Notes: a model not told the origin generated them from the letters alone. A stretch of DNA of 38,357 nucleotides from an uncultured Muribaculaceae bacterium (GCA_910584735.1 CAJUBM010000006.1:1-38357); one strand, 5' to 3'. Shown: positions 16,590-25,294, numbered from the stretch's first letter. Translations and numbers: made by a program.

Positions 16590-16742
16590 CGAAAAAAAGA
16601 TTTTTTCGTTACCTTTGCGATGTGAAACGTATATCGTGATTACGGAATTCGATAATGTCCGGTATCTTCAATACGGAGTATGATACCGCTAGGCCAAAGT
16701 ATACAAAGAAAAATTTCACAAAGACATAAATTTCCGAAAAAT

Positions 16743-17306
16743 ATGAAGAGTTTCAAACCAAAAGCATGGCTGCTTCCACAGCCGGTATTGATTATCGGCA
16801 CATACAATGGCGACGGCACACCGAACGCAATGAACGCCGCGTGGGCCGGCCAATGGGACATGGGCGAGATTATGATTTCGATGGGCAACCACGCTACAAC
16901 AGAGAATCTCAACCGCTGCGGCGAATTCACCGTTGCATTTGCCACCGCCGATACTCTTGTAGCCTCCGATTATGTCGGCATCGTAAGCGGAAAGACAGAA
17001 CATAATAAGATTGAGAAGGCAGGTTGGAAATCTGAGAAAGCGGAGAATGTCGACGCTCCAGTATTCGACTGTTTCCCAATGACGATGGAATGTCGAATCA
17101 AGGATAAGCTAAATGAATCCGAGACAGGATATTATATAATAGCTGAGATTGTCAACATCATCTGCAGGGATGAATATCTCGCAGAGGACGGCAAACCCGA
17201 TGTAGAAAAGATGCGTCTCATCACATTCGATCCCGTCCATAACGGTTACATCGTGCTCGGCAAGAGAGTGGGCAACGCTTTTTATGACGGCAAATCATTG
17301 AAATAA
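16743..17306 (+). CDS. Flavin reductase-like FMN-binding split-barrel protein
   Basis: 187 residues from the ATG at 16743 (the frame is open 21 codons further up, unlikely coding). Flavin-reductase-like features: PQPVLIIGTYNGDGTPNAMNAAWAG near residue 10-34, then MISMGNHATTENLNRCGEFTVAFAT and DYVGIVSGKTEHNKIEKAGW. Family members bind FMN and reduce or carry flavin for partner oxidoreductases. First gene of a compact plus-strand operon; the exported nitroreductase starts 6 bases after its stop. Cytosolic (no signal peptide). Substrate unknown. Confidence 0.9.
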   Translation: MKSFKPKAWLLPQPVLIIGTYNGDGTPNAMNAAWAGQWDMGEIMISMGNHATTENLNRCGEFTVAFATADTLVASDYVGIVSGKTEHNKIEKAGWKSEKAENVDAPVFDCFPMTMECRIKDKLNESETGYYIIAEIVNIICRDEYLAEDGKPDVEKMRLITFDPVHNGYIVLGKRVGNAFYDGKSLK

Positions 17307-17312
17307 AAGTAT

Positions 17313-17993
17313 ATGGGGATCACAAACTGTTTCATGCGGCTATGTGTTACTGTATCAGTAATAACAACAACTTTAGTCATGACAGCACAGGAAAAGAAAC
17401 TCCCGGCGCCCTCCTTCACAGGTGGCAGGCCGATGAATGAAGTGGTGGCAAGCCGCCATAGTGTAAGAGAATTCGACCCGGCGAAAGATGTAAGCGACTC
17501 AACGCTTGGCCAACTGCTTTGGATGACGGCGGGTGTGAATCGTCCCGATGCCGAGCCGTCAAGATTTGATGTCCCAGCCAACCGTAGCAACCCTACGGCA
17601 CGCAACTGGCAGGAAATTCATATATTCGTGTTTGGCAAGAACGGTGTTTGGAAGTATCTCCCGGCATCACACTCCCTTGCCCTTGTAAAAGAGGGTGACC
17701 ATCGTGATATTATAGCCGGCACACCGGAGTTCTCACAAGATTTTGTAAATGATGCCCCATACTCGGTTGTTTTCGTTGCCGATATGACTAATCTTCCGCA
17801 AGGCGAACAGGCCAAGGCTATGACTCTCGTGGATATAGGCATAGCCTGTGAGAACCTGAATCTCGCCTGTGAGTCCGAAGGGCTCGCAACCGTGCCCCGT
17901 GCTACTATGGATGTCAAAGGCATATCCGAACTGCTTGGGCTGAACCCGCTACAGATGCCGGTAATGAACAATCCGATTGGATATGCCAAATAA
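17313..17993 (+). CDS. Exported nitroreductase-family protein
   Basis: 226 residues. The N-terminus (MRLCVTVSVITTTLVMTAQ, from Met 8) looks like a signal peptide, so the enzyme is probably periplasmic. The nitroreductase fold signature appears as VVASRHSVREFDPAKDVSDSTLGQLLWMTAGVNRP (FMN-binding RxSxR-type start) and, near the C-terminus, DIGIACENLNLACESEGLATVPRATMD. Such SagB-like nitroreductases with leader peptides are common in Bacteroidales. It starts 6 bases after the flavin-reductase-like gene and overlaps the next ORF. Electron acceptor and substrate are unknown. Confidence 0.88.
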   Translation: MGITNCFMRLCVTVSVITTTLVMTAQEKKLPAPSFTGGRPMNEVVASRHSVREFDPAKDVSDSTLGQLLWMTAGVNRPDAEPSRFDVPANRSNPTARNWQEIHIFVFGKNGVWKYLPASHSLALVKEGDHRDIIAGTPEFSQDFVNDAPYSVVFVADMTNLPQGEQAKAMTLVDIGIACENLNLACESEGLATVPRATMDVKGISELLGLNPLQMPVMNNPIGYAK

Positions 17994-18441
17994 TCTTTGC
18001 GTGAAATCTGCGGCGAGAATCATCCTTTCAATAGCTTGTATCTTGATGATAATGATGAATATCAATGCACAGGCACAATGTGACAAACTTCCAATGGCAG
18101 AGGACGGGATTATCCGTTACTCTGTCATAGAGGTAGTTCCGGAATATCTTGACGAATATCTTCCACTTGCGCTTGAAGTCGGAGAGGTATCAATGATGAC
18201 AGAGCCGGGGGGTCTCGCCATGTATCCGACAGCATCAAAAGAGGATTCCTGTCACATCACTATATTGGAGATATATGCCTCGCAAAATGCCTACAAAGCT
18301 CATATCACATCTCCTCACTTTCAAAAATACAAACAGGGAACCCTCCACATGGTCAAGTCTCTTCAACTTCTTGACCAAGAGCCATTGAATCCTGCAATGT
18401 CAATAAAGTCAGAGACAAATGAAATCTATAGGCACAACTAA
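17983..18441 (+). CDS. Exported ABM-domain (quinol monooxygenase-like) protein
   Basis: 152 residues from the ATG at 17983 (a TTG at 17977 is less likely); the start overlaps the nitroreductase gene by 11 bases. A signal peptide is visible (AARIILSIACILMIMMNINAQAQ). The mature part shows the antibiotic biosynthesis monooxygenase pattern: IRYSVIEVVPEYLDEYLPLALEV, LAMYPTASKEDSCHITILEIYAS, AYKAHITSPHFQKYKQGTLHMV. These small ferredoxin-like dimers oxidise quinols or act as cofactor-free oxygenases; the actual role here is unknown. Overlaps tag by 23 bases. Confidence 0.82.
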   Translation: MPNNLCVKSAARIILSIACILMIMMNINAQAQCDKLPMAEDGIIRYSVIEVVPEYLDEYLPLALEVGEVSMMTEPGGLAMYPTASKEDSCHITILEIYASQNAYKAHITSPHFQKYKQGTLHMVKSLQLLDQEPLNPAMSIKSETNEIYRHN

Positions 18442-18994
18442 ACCACGGTGTTTTTGGGCAAATCCGAAGAATCCTCTTTATGTGAAATACCACGATGAGG
18501 AATGGGGGCGCCCTGTGCATGATGAGGCCCTATTGTTGGAGATGCTGATTCTGGAGAGTTTCCAGGCCGGATTGTCATGGGAGTGTATACTCAACAAACG
18601 GGAATCTTTCCGAGAGTCCTTCGATGGATTTGACCGAGACAAAATCCTCGCTTACGATGATGCAAAGATCCAAGAACTTATGTCGCATCCTGGCATAATT
18701 CGTAATCGCGCCAAAATAAAAGCGGTTGTCACAAACACCGCTGTATTTAAAGCCATACAGGATGAATTCGGTTCTTTCGATGCTTATCTTTCCGGTTTCT
18801 GTCCCACAGAACCGGTAATAGACCATGTATCTACTACTTCGCCGATTTCAGACGCTTTATCAGCAGACCTTCGCAAACGTGGCATGAAGTTTGTCGGCTC
18901 GACCACGATACATGCTTTTCTCCAGTCAATCGGTGTTTTCAACTCTCACCAACCCGATTGCTTCCTCCACCCGAACCACCATCATCATGATTGA
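18419..18994 (+). CDS. tag: DNA-3-methyladenine glycosylase I
   Basis: Removes 3-methyladenine from alkylated DNA (base excision repair). 191 residues, as expected. Conserved features: RCFWANPKNPLYVKYHDEEWG (zinc-binding Cys and His as in E. coli Tag), LLLEMLILESFQAGLSW, the central helix-hairpin part NRAKIKAVVTN, and a C-terminal FNSHQPDCF that supplies the second His and Cys of the zinc site. It ends in a His-rich tail (HPNHHHHD) which overlaps the start of the next gene by 8 bases. Member of the compact operon; repair grouped with redox genes could reflect stress regulation (inference). Confidence 0.95.
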   Translation: MKSIGTTKPRCFWANPKNPLYVKYHDEEWGRPVHDEALLLEMLILESFQAGLSWECILNKRESFRESFDGFDRDKILAYDDAKIQELMSHPGIIRNRAKIKAVVTNTAVFKAIQDEFGSFDAYLSGFCPTEPVIDHVSTTSPISDALSADLRKRGMKFVGSTTIHAFLQSIGVFNSHQPDCFLHPNHHHHD

Positions 18995-19400
18995 ACAGAC
19001 TGAGTTTTCAATACGACCTATGCCACGTGGAATCCATCTGGTTACGGACGAAATTATCAGGAGGTTGCCCACGTTGCCACAGAAAGGATTGCTAAACCTC
19101 CTAATCAAGCATACATCAGCGGCATTGGCATTGAATGAAAATGCCGACCCAGATGTGCGTCACGATTTATCGTCAATCTTCGACAGGCTTGTTCCTGAGA
19201 ACGCCCCCTATTATCTTCATACAGAAGAAGGCCTTGATGATATGCCGGCCCACGCCAAATCGGTAATTGTCGGATCATCACTGACTATTCCGATTACAAA
19301 CGGCAGCTTGAACCTCGGCACTTGGCAAGGCGTTTATCTTTGTGAGTTCCGAAATTATGGCGGTTCTCGCAAAATCATCGCCACCATAATCGGAGAATAA
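18987..19400 (+). CDS. YjbQ-family protein
   Basis: 137-residue UPF0047/YjbQ protein (secondary thiamine-phosphate synthase activity has been reported for the family). The start at 18987 overlaps the end of tag by 8 bases and gives the family's normal length; an upstream extension of 32 codons is a shadow. Conserved blocks: LLNLLIKHTSAALALNENADPDV, HTEEGLDDMPAHAKSVIVGSSLTIPITNG and LGTWQGVYLCEFRN. Three conserved His residues could coordinate metal. Last gene of the operon, followed by the hairpin at 19486-19518. Confidence 0.93.
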   Translation: MIEQTEFSIRPMPRGIHLVTDEIIRRLPTLPQKGLLNLLIKHTSAALALNENADPDVRHDLSSIFDRLVPENAPYYLHTEEGLDDMPAHAKSVIVGSSLTIPITNGSLNLGTWQGVYLCEFRNYGGSRKIIATIIGE

Positions 19401-19485
19401 TTTTTCATTCAAACCACAAAGATTCATATTACATCTGAACTGCCCCAAAAAGTTAGGCGTATTAAAAAAGGATTAGAACATAATA

Positions 19486-19518
19486 AAACCTCGGAACTAC
19501 TTGATAGTTCCGAGGTTT
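19486..19518. terminator. Bidirectional terminator between yjbQ and ssrA
   Basis: AAACCTCGGAACTA (19486-19499) and TAGTTCCGAGGTTT (19505-19518) form a perfect 14-bp stem with a 5-base loop. T-rich DNA follows on the minus strand (TTTTATTA), fitting termination of ssrA, and it can also end the plus-strand operon. Confidence 0.8.
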
Positions 19519-19585
19519 GTCTCGAATTTTCCGATTTATTCGGTAATCGCTTTAGCGCTTTGCTAAGGCAAAGAACTAAATAAAG

Positions 19586-19981
19586 TGGAGATGGAGGGGT
19601 TTGAACCCTCGTCCAAACGTGGAACTAATGAGCTTTCTACATGCTTAGTCTCTATTTGGTTTTCGTCGTACGGCAGGCAAGAAACGACCAACCGTGCGCT
19701 TATCTCCTAAGATTTCGGAGGCTTGTCGGAGCTATGAGCCTCCTATTCCCGATTTAACTGCACCACCGGGTCGATTAGTCTCGGAAAAAGGACAATCGGA
19801 TGATGTCTCGTCCGCGCCACTGTGGCGCGGATAAAGCTAACTTACTGAGCTTCGGTTAGGCAGCGAGAGCGTAGTTGTTTTCGCCATTTAAATTTGCAAT
19901 GCCCCAGATTATAGAGCGTAGACATTGTTGCTCTGCATGCTTACACACCACTTCTACACGCTGTCAAAACCGGTCATCCCC
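19586..19981 (-). ncRNA. ssrA: tmRNA (transfer-messenger RNA)
   Basis: Rescues stalled ribosomes and tags the unfinished proteins for degradation. The 5' end GGGGATG (ending at 19981) pairs with CATCTCC near 19587-19593 to form the tRNA-like acceptor stem, and the T-loop reads GGTTCAAACCCC just before it. The tag frame is at 19859-19885: GGC to GCC encodes GENNYALAA followed by TAA, the same tag I recall for Porphyromonas gingivalis. After the discriminator A the genome reads CTT, so the 3' CCA is not encoded and must be added. Several further hairpins (for example around CGCGCC...GGCGCG near 19815) fit the pseudoknots. Confidence 0.96.
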
Positions 19982-20045
19982 TGGTTTATATAGCATGGCG
20001 GCAGACTTTGCTCTCAAAGTGCGCATCCATAGGTGCTAAACTTTG

Positions 20046-20076
20046 CAAAGTTATGGATATTTCCCGAATAATCCAA
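20046..20076 (-). promoter_or_regulatory. Promoter of ssrA
   Basis: On the minus strand TTG (20074-20076), 20 bases, then TAACTTTG (20046-20053) match the Bacteroidetes -33/-7 consensus in sequence and spacing. The predicted start lies about 58 bases before the mature tmRNA 5' end, leaving a precursor leader to be trimmed. Confidence 0.7.
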
Positions 20077-20123
20077 TTAGAGCTTGCAAATATGGATTGT
20101 TTTTGTTGTTTTTTAACGTATTT

Positions 20124-20175
20124 AAACAAGGTGAATCCCAAAAGCAGATGATGGCTTTCGGGATTCACCTTGTTT
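20124..20175 (-). terminator. Terminator hairpin at end of lgt
   Basis: AAACAAGGTGAATCCC (20124-20139) pairs perfectly with GGGATTCACCTTGTTT (20160-20175), 16 bp, loop 20 bases. The stem overlaps the lgt stop codon and is followed on the minus strand by an A/T-rich run, so it most likely ends the lgt transcript. Confidence 0.75.
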
Positions 20176-21058
20176 AGTCGATTTTATAGGCGGGTTTATT
20201 TTCCGGCGGGAATTTGTTGGGATACTCGATATGGAACGGTTTGTGGATGAATGAGTATATTACGAACCCTATCCCCAACAGGATGAACGGGATGGATAAC
20301 CGTTGACCCATGTTGAGGGTCATACCTATCTCAAATGCTTCCTGTGGGTTTTTGATGAATTCTATGAGGAAACGTCCGGTAAAGAGCCATATGAAGAATA
20401 CGCCGAAAATCAGTCCGGGGCGTTCGCCTGCGTTCTTCTTCCAATACATCCACATCAGAAGACCGAAAAGTGCGAGATAGCATAGCGCTTCATAAATCTG
20501 TGTAGGATGGGACGGTTGGGAGAAAATCGGCTGTGCTCCGGCCATCCATTCGTTGGTATTCACTACGAAACGGAAAGCCCATGGCATGTCGGTAGGATGT
20601 CCATAGATTTCATGGTTCATCAGATTTCCGATGCGGATCAGGGCTCCTACAAGAGCAATCGGTATCACCAGGCGGTCAAATGTCCAGAACGGATTTCGTT
20701 TGGTGGTGAAGATTGAGAAGAGAATCACGGCAATCATAAGTCCTATCGTACCACCATGTGAGGCAAGGCCGCCACGCCATGTATAGAGAATCTCTATTGG
20801 ATGTTTTGAGAAGTAATCCCATTCGTAGAAGAGGCAGTGGCCCAGTCTTGAACCTACGATTGTTGCAACCGCGACATATATTAGAAGTATGCCGAGCCAT
20901 TTCTCAGGGACTCCTTCATGGCGGAACATCCTCTCCATAATCTTGTAGCCGAGGAAGAATCCGATAACGAACATCAGTCCGTACCATCTCACGGTGAAAG
21001 GTCCGATACTGAATAGTTCAGGGTCGGCAGTCCAGGTGACGAAGAGTGTCAAATCCAT
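20174..21058 (-). CDS. lgt: Prolipoprotein diacylglyceryl transferase
   Basis: Inner-membrane enzyme that transfers diacylglycerol from phosphatidylglycerol to the lipobox cysteine of prolipoproteins, first step of lipoprotein maturation. 294 residues with seven hydrophobic helices. Family motifs: FTVRWYGLMFVIGF, the catalytic HGGTIG (residues 101-106) inside GGLASHGG, and the Lgt signature RIGNLMNHEIYGHPT with SHPTQIYE later. Its stop lies within the terminator hairpin and its start is 19 bases from the ackA terminator, so it forms its own transcript. Confidence 0.96.
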   Translation of the reverse strand: MDLTLFVTWTADPELFSIGPFTVRWYGLMFVIGFFLGYKIMERMFRHEGVPEKWLGILLIYVAVATIVGSRLGHCLFYEWDYFSKHPIEILYTWRGGLASHGGTIGLMIAVILFSIFTTKRNPFWTFDRLVIPIALVGALIRIGNLMNHEIYGHPTDMPWAFRFVVNTNEWMAGAQPIFSQPSHPTQIYEALCYLALFGLLMWMYWKKNAGERPGLIFGVFFIWLFTGRFLIEFIKNPQEAFEIGMTLNMGQRLSIPFILLGIGFVIYSFIHKPFHIEYPNKFPPENKPAYKID

Positions 21059-21076
21059 CTTTTAATCGGATAAAAT

Positions 21077-21115
21077 CTGAGAGATTGCCTAAAGGATTTT
21101 TAGACAACCTCTCAG
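21077..21115 (-). terminator. Terminator after ackA
   Basis: CTGAGAGATTGCCTAAA (21077-21093) and TTTAGACAACCTCTCAG (21099-21115) form a 17-bp stem with two G-T pairs and a 5-base loop; on the minus strand it is followed by ATTTTATC. It ends the pta-ackA transcript before lgt. Confidence 0.75.
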
Positions 21116-21133
21116 TTGTTTGTTGAAATGAGG

Positions 21134-22330
21134 TTAACGCACCAATGCGGCTGTATCGCGGGCTATCATAAGTTCCTCATCGGTTGGAACCACGACTACC
21201 GATACCTTCGATGATGGCGTGGAGATTACGGTTTCCGTGCCTCGTGTGACGGCGTTGAGTTCGCTATCTATTTCCACCCCTATGAATTTCAAGGGTGCAC
21301 ATACGTTTGCCCGCAGCCCGGTCTGGTTCTCCCCTACTCCGCCGGTAAACACTATGATGTCTACACCTCCCATTTCGGCGGCGTAGGCTCCGATGTACTT
21401 TATAATGCGTTGCTCGTACATGTCAAGAGCGAGACATGCACGTTCGTTGCCGGCTTTGACGGCAGCTTCTATTTCGCGCATATCAGAGGAAAGTTCCGAT
21501 ATGCCGAGCACACCACTCTCCTTGTTGATAATCTTTTGCAGTTCGTCTGCCGAGAGATTATGCTTTTTCATTATAAAGGTCAGGACGCCGGGATCCACAT
21601 CGCCAACACGGGTTCCCATCATCAACCCCTCGGTCGGTGTGAGACCCATAGAGGTATCGATGCTCTTGCCATGGAATACTGCTGTTATCGAGCCGCCGTT
21701 GCCGATGTGGCAGGTGATTATTTTCTTTTCACTGATGTCGACACCGAGAATCTCGCATACGCGTTGCGACACGTAGCGGTGGCTGGTTCCGTGGAAGCCG
21801 TAACGGCGTACACCATCTTCCTTATAGAAGCGGTACGGCAGGGCGTACATGAACGATTTGGCTGGCATTGTCTGGTGGAAGGCCGTATCGAATACGCCTA
21901 CCTGCTTTATACCTGGAAGAATTTCTTCTACAGCTTCTATGCCGGTGACGTTTGCCGGATTATGCAGCGGTGCAAGGTCATAGCAGTCTTTCACCTGCTG
22001 TATCACCTCATCGGTAAGTAGTACGCTCTTGGCAAATTTCTCCGCACCATGAACCACACGGTGGCCTACGGCATCGATTTCGGAATATGATTTCAGGCAA
22101 CCCAGTTCCGGGTCGGTAAGTATATCAAGAACGGCTTTCACCGCGCCTTTATGGTCTACCAGGCCGAGTTCCTTTATCGCTTTCGAGCCATCCGAGAGCT
22201 TGTATTTGAGAAAGCCGTCGGGAAGACCGATTTTCTCTACCCCGCCTTCGGCAAGGACTGATTCGCCGGCCGTATCGATAAGTTTGTATTTAACAGAACT
22301 GCTTCCGCAATTCAACACGAGTATTTTCAT
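21134..22330 (-). CDS. ackA: Acetate kinase
   Basis: Interconverts acetyl phosphate plus ADP with acetate plus ATP, the ATP-yielding end of fermentation. 398 residues, normal length. Motifs: N-terminal LVLNCGSSSVKYKL, the GHRVVHG region, DTAFHQTMP, RYGFHGTSHRYVS, the GNGGSI phosphate loop with DTSMGLTPTEGLMMGTR, and GGVGEN near the C-terminus. Starts 39 bases after pta and forms the classic pta-ackA operon. Confidence 0.98.
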   Translation of the reverse strand: MKILVLNCGSSSVKYKLIDTAGESVLAEGGVEKIGLPDGFLKYKLSDGSKAIKELGLVDHKGAVKAVLDILTDPELGCLKSYSEIDAVGHRVVHGAEKFAKSVLLTDEVIQQVKDCYDLAPLHNPANVTGIEAVEEILPGIKQVGVFDTAFHQTMPAKSFMYALPYRFYKEDGVRRYGFHGTSHRYVSQRVCEILGVDISEKKIITCHIGNGGSITAVFHGKSIDTSMGLTPTEGLMMGTRVGDVDPGVLTFIMKKHNLSADELQKIINKESGVLGISELSSDMREIEAAVKAGNERACLALDMYEQRIIKYIGAYAAEMGGVDIIVFTGGVGENQTGLRANVCAPLKFIGVEIDSELNAVTRGTETVISTPSSKVSVVVVPTDEELMIARDTAALVR

Positions 22331-22369
22331 GTCCTTTTATATGATTGTTTATTTTTCTGACGGCACGTA

Positions 22370-23374
22370 TCAGTCTTCAATCGCCTGGTTGGCTGTCATG
22401 ATTATAGTCTTATATATGTCGGTGGCCACACAGCCGCGCGAGAGGTCGCTTACCGGGGCGGCGAGACCCTGCAGCAGCGGCCCTACGGCCTCCACTCCAG
22501 CCAGACGCTGCACGAGTTTGTATGCTATATTGCCAACTTCCAGAGAGGGGAATACCAACACATTGGCATGTCCGGCCACGTGGCTTTGAGGAGCTTTCTG
22601 TGCTGCTACGACCGGCACGATTGCTGCATCAGTTTGGAGTTCGCCGTCAAGCTCCAGGTCGGGAGCCATCTCGTGTGCCAGTTTGGTTGCCTCTATCACT
22701 TTGTCTACCCTTTCATGGGAGGCGCTACCTTTGGTTGAGAAAGAGAGAATGGCTACACGCGGGTGTATTCCGGCTACGTTATGGGCTGTCTCTGCCGCGC
22801 ATACGGCAATCTGGGCAAGCTGCCGCGCATCGGGGTCGGGAACCACGGCGCAGTCGGCGAACACCATTATACCATCTTCGCCGAAAGGAGAGTCGGGAGG
22901 AAGCAGCATGAGGAAGGCGCCGGAAACGGTGTCAATGCCGGGACGGGTTTTGATTACCTGGAAGGCAGCCCGTAAGACATCGCCTGTTGTATGTATGGCG
23001 CCGGAGACCATACCGTCTGCATCGCCGGCTTTAACCATCAGGCATCCGAGATACAGTTCATTGGAAGTGAATCTGCGGGCATCCTCCATAGATACGCCCT
23101 TTTTCTTACGGAGTTCGAAAAAAAGAGGAGCATATTTGTCAATTACGTCCTTGTCAGCCGGATCTACGATTCGAGCCTTATCAATGTTGCATAACCCGAG
23201 TTCCGAGGCACGAGTCTTTATCTCATCAGGATTCCCTATAAGTATTATATCGGCGAGATTCTCAAAGAGGATTCTGTCAGCGGCCTGGAGGTTGCGTGTT
23301 TCCGTACCTTCGGGCAGTACGATGCTGCGTCTGTTTTCAGCAGCCCGTTTTGTAAGGCGTTCAAAAAGTTCCAT
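22370..23374 (-). CDS. pta: Phosphate acetyltransferase
   Basis: Interconverts acetyl-CoA and acetyl phosphate. 334 residues, the short single-domain type without the DRTGG/N-terminal extension. Motifs: IVLPEGTETR near residue 20, GDADGMVSGAIHTTGDVLRAAFQ, FADCAVVPDPDARQLAQIA, and PVSDLSRGC near the C-terminus. First gene of the pta-ackA operon; a TACTTTTG box on the minus strand lies about 33 bases before the ATG. Confidence 0.97.
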   Translation of the reverse strand: MELFERLTKRAAENRRSIVLPEGTETRNLQAADRILFENLADIILIGNPDEIKTRASELGLCNIDKARIVDPADKDVIDKYAPLFFELRKKKGVSMEDARRFTSNELYLGCLMVKAGDADGMVSGAIHTTGDVLRAAFQVIKTRPGIDTVSGAFLMLLPPDSPFGEDGIMVFADCAVVPDPDARQLAQIAVCAAETAHNVAGIHPRVAILSFSTKGSASHERVDKVIEATKLAHEMAPDLELDGELQTDAAIVPVVAAQKAPQSHVAGHANVLVFPSLEVGNIAYKLVQRLAGVEAVGPLLQGLAAPVSDLSRGCVATDIYKTIIMTANQAIED

Positions 23375-23406
23375 AATCCAGATGTGTGGGGTAGTATATT
23401 ATGCTG

Positions 23407-23414
23407 CAAAAGTA
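23407..23414 (-). promoter_or_regulatory. -7 box for pta-ackA
   Basis: The minus strand reads TACTTTTG, matching TAnnTTTG, predicting a leader of about 28 bases before pta. A TTTG at the correct -33 distance is not evident. Confidence 0.45.
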
Positions 23415-23548
23415 CAAAATATTCCGTAGAGATTATGAAGCTGTTCCAAACTTTTTCTTCATATATTCCTTTCTTTCCCCGTCACTATTCTGATCATGGT
23501 TTTACCGTGCGAAGATATAAGATTCTTAGCAGGCGTAAATACAATCGC

Positions 23549-23944
23549 TTATGCCATGCCTATAAGTTCTACATCGAATATCAGAGTTGAGCCGCCGGGG
23601 ATTCCCGGCTGGGAGAAACGCCCGTATCCCATGGCGGCGGGTATGTATATCTCCCAGCGGTCACCGGGTGTCATCTTGGTAAGGGCTATAGTCCATCCGG
23701 GGATTAGGTCGCGCAGTCGGAAGGCGGGCGCCGTGCCGGAACGGCTTGAATCGAACGTCTTCCCGTTGATTGTGCGCCCGGTGTAATGCACCGTTACCAC
23801 GCTGCCTCGGTTGGGAGAGGCTCCGCCGCGTCCCTTGCGTAAGACCTTATAGAAAACTCCATTTTCAAGGGGCATCACTCCCGGTTCTTGCGATTTTTCA
23901 ACGAGCCATCGGCGGTTTTTCTCCACATATTCAGCGTTTGCCAT
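23549..23944 (-). CDS. FKBP-type peptidyl-prolyl isomerase
   Basis: 131 residues from the ATG at 23944; the frame is open 11 codons more but those overlap the spacer after manA. A short helical N-terminus (EYVEKNRRWLVEKSQ) precedes the FKBP domain: VVTVHYTGRTINGKTFDSSRSG, then LIPGWTIALTKMTPGDRWEIYIPAAMGYG and STLIFDVELIG. Catalyses cis-trans isomerisation of prolyl bonds. No signal peptide, so probably cytoplasmic, unlike the many exported Bacteroidales FKBPs. It follows manA by 42 bases in the same direction. Confidence 0.94.
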   Translation of the reverse strand: MANAEYVEKNRRWLVEKSQEPGVMPLENGVFYKVLRKGRGGASPNRGSVVTVHYTGRTINGKTFDSSRSGTAPAFRLRDLIPGWTIALTKMTPGDRWEIYIPAAMGYGRFSQPGIPGGSTLIFDVELIGMA

Positions 23945-23986
23945 AGTTGTGTATAATGTTAAGCGTCTCCTTGACAAGATGGTGTC

Positions 23987-24955
23987 TCATATATAGACGG
24001 AAAGTAACCTCCCTTCACCGTCAATTCGGACGGCAGGCATATATGCCGGGACCAATAGCGTCTCCCCCTTTTTTAATATGGTAATATCACCCAAAGCATC
24101 AGAGACTTTGAAATCACCTTCCACAGAGATCAGGATTGTAAACGAATCTCGTTGCGACAAATCCATAATATAGTTGCCCGCCGTAGAGATAACATCCACC
24201 GAGAAGCAGGCAGACCGGGCAGCTTCCAATGTTTTGCCGGGGGATGGGATTACGTTCCTCACTTTCACAGGCGCGGAATCGTAGTGTATCGCCTTGAGAG
24301 CTTCTTCGATATGGAGCGGGCGCGGATTCCCGTTGTCGTCAAGTCTGTCGTAATCGAAAAGGCGGTAAGTTATATCGCTGGCCTGTTGTATTTCTACTAC
24401 GAACGATCCTTTTCCGAGAGCGTGCACCGTCCCGGCCGGAAGAAGTACCACATCACCCGGAGAAATATTATGCCGGTTAAGCTTATCAACCAAAGTGCCC
24501 TCGGTCATGCAGCGCATCACTCCGCCGGGTGTGGCGGTATGGTTGAATCCTGCATAAAGATAGGCATCGGGCGCGGATTCAAGGGCATACCATAATTCGG
24601 TCTTTCCCCATGGCGCGCAACAATGCCGCTTAGCCATATCATCATCGGGATGCACCTGGATCGACAAATCGTTTGTGGAATCAATAAACTTAACCAGAAG
24701 CGGGAAACGTCCCGAAAAACGTTCTGCGACCTTATTTCCCAACAATTCCCGAGCAAATAGTTCGGTCATATGGTTGAGTGTCTTTCCCCGGTACGGCCCT
24801 TCGGCCACAATAGATTCCGCTCCCGGCATAGGCGAAATTTCCCATGACTCGCCTATACGGTCTCCTTGAGGAGGAATCCCCTTGAAGTCCGCTATGCGCC
24901 TGCCGCCCCATATAACAGATTTGTAGATGGGCTTGAAGGTAAGTATGGGAAGCAT
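23987..24955 (-). CDS. manA: Mannose-6-phosphate isomerase, class I
   Basis: Interconverts mannose-6-phosphate and fructose-6-phosphate, feeding GDP-mannose synthesis or mannose catabolism. 322 residues, the compact Bacteroides/Bacillus-type cupin. Motifs: IYKSVIWGGRRI, GESWEIS, FPLLVKFIDSTNDLSIQVHPDD (zinc-binding Q-x-HPDD), GKTELWYALE, and VLLPAGTVHALGKG (second zinc histidine). Upstream there is a good two-box promoter (24990-25020). Operon with the FKBP gene. Confidence 0.96.
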   Translation of the reverse strand: MLPILTFKPIYKSVIWGGRRIADFKGIPPQGDRIGESWEISPMPGAESIVAEGPYRGKTLNHMTELFARELLGNKVAERFSGRFPLLVKFIDSTNDLSIQVHPDDDMAKRHCCAPWGKTELWYALESAPDAYLYAGFNHTATPGGVMRCMTEGTLVDKLNRHNISPGDVVLLPAGTVHALGKGSFVVEIQQASDITYRLFDYDRLDDNGNPRPLHIEEALKAIHYDSAPVKVRNVIPSPGKTLEAARSACFSVDVISTAGNYIMDLSQRDSFTILISVEGDFKVSDALGDITILKKGETLLVPAYMPAVRIDGEGRLLSVYI

Positions 24956-24989
24956 ATGGTCTAAATATCTGTTTTATCTGTTCGGACGG

Positions 24990-25020
24990 CAAAATTAAGA
25001 AATTTCACGGTTCCACACAA
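24990..25020 (-). promoter_or_regulatory. Promoter of manA-FKBP operon
   Basis: On the minus strand TTG (25018-25020), 20 bases, then TAATTTTG (24990-24997) match the Bacteroidetes consensus; predicted leader of about 30 bases. Confidence 0.65.
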
Positions 25021-25263
25021 CCCTAAGGCATGCATCGGCTGTATCGGAAGGTGACAATCCTCTTGAATTTATATCCTGTCTCAGTGGATATTGATGGTTT
25101 ATAACAAGGTTACGGAATATTTTTAATAACGATAAATTTACTAAAAACAGCAATCCACTTAAATCTACACACAAAATAGAGTAAATATTTATAATTACGG
25201 AAGTTATATCTACCAAAATGGTTTATTGCCGGCTGTAATTGGGATAGAATGAATTAATATTTT

Positions 25264-25294
25264 TTTGAATTTTAAGAAAATAATCGTAAGTTTG
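25264..25294 (+). promoter_or_regulatory. Promoter of biotin-carboxyltransferase gene
   Basis: TTTG (25264-25267), 19 bases, then TAAGTTTG (25287-25294): an exact match to the Bacteroidetes -33/-7 pair with ideal spacing. Confidence 0.75.

Noticed and set aside
19436..19458. Sequence CTGCCCCAAAAAGTTAGG resembling an insertion-sequence end
   Set aside because: No transposase, second inverted end or duplication is visible; too short to call.
19986..20168. 60-codon open frame upstream of ssrA
   Set aside because: It contains the tmRNA promoter and the lgt terminator; not protein-like.
22683..23429. 248-codon open frame on the plus strand opposite pta
   Set aside because: Antisense shadow of a strongly conserved enzyme; composition is rich in Ser and Arg with no recognisable domain. 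The same holds for the plus-strand frame at 21410-22021 opposite ackA and the minus-strand frame at 1044-1577 opposite mlaF.
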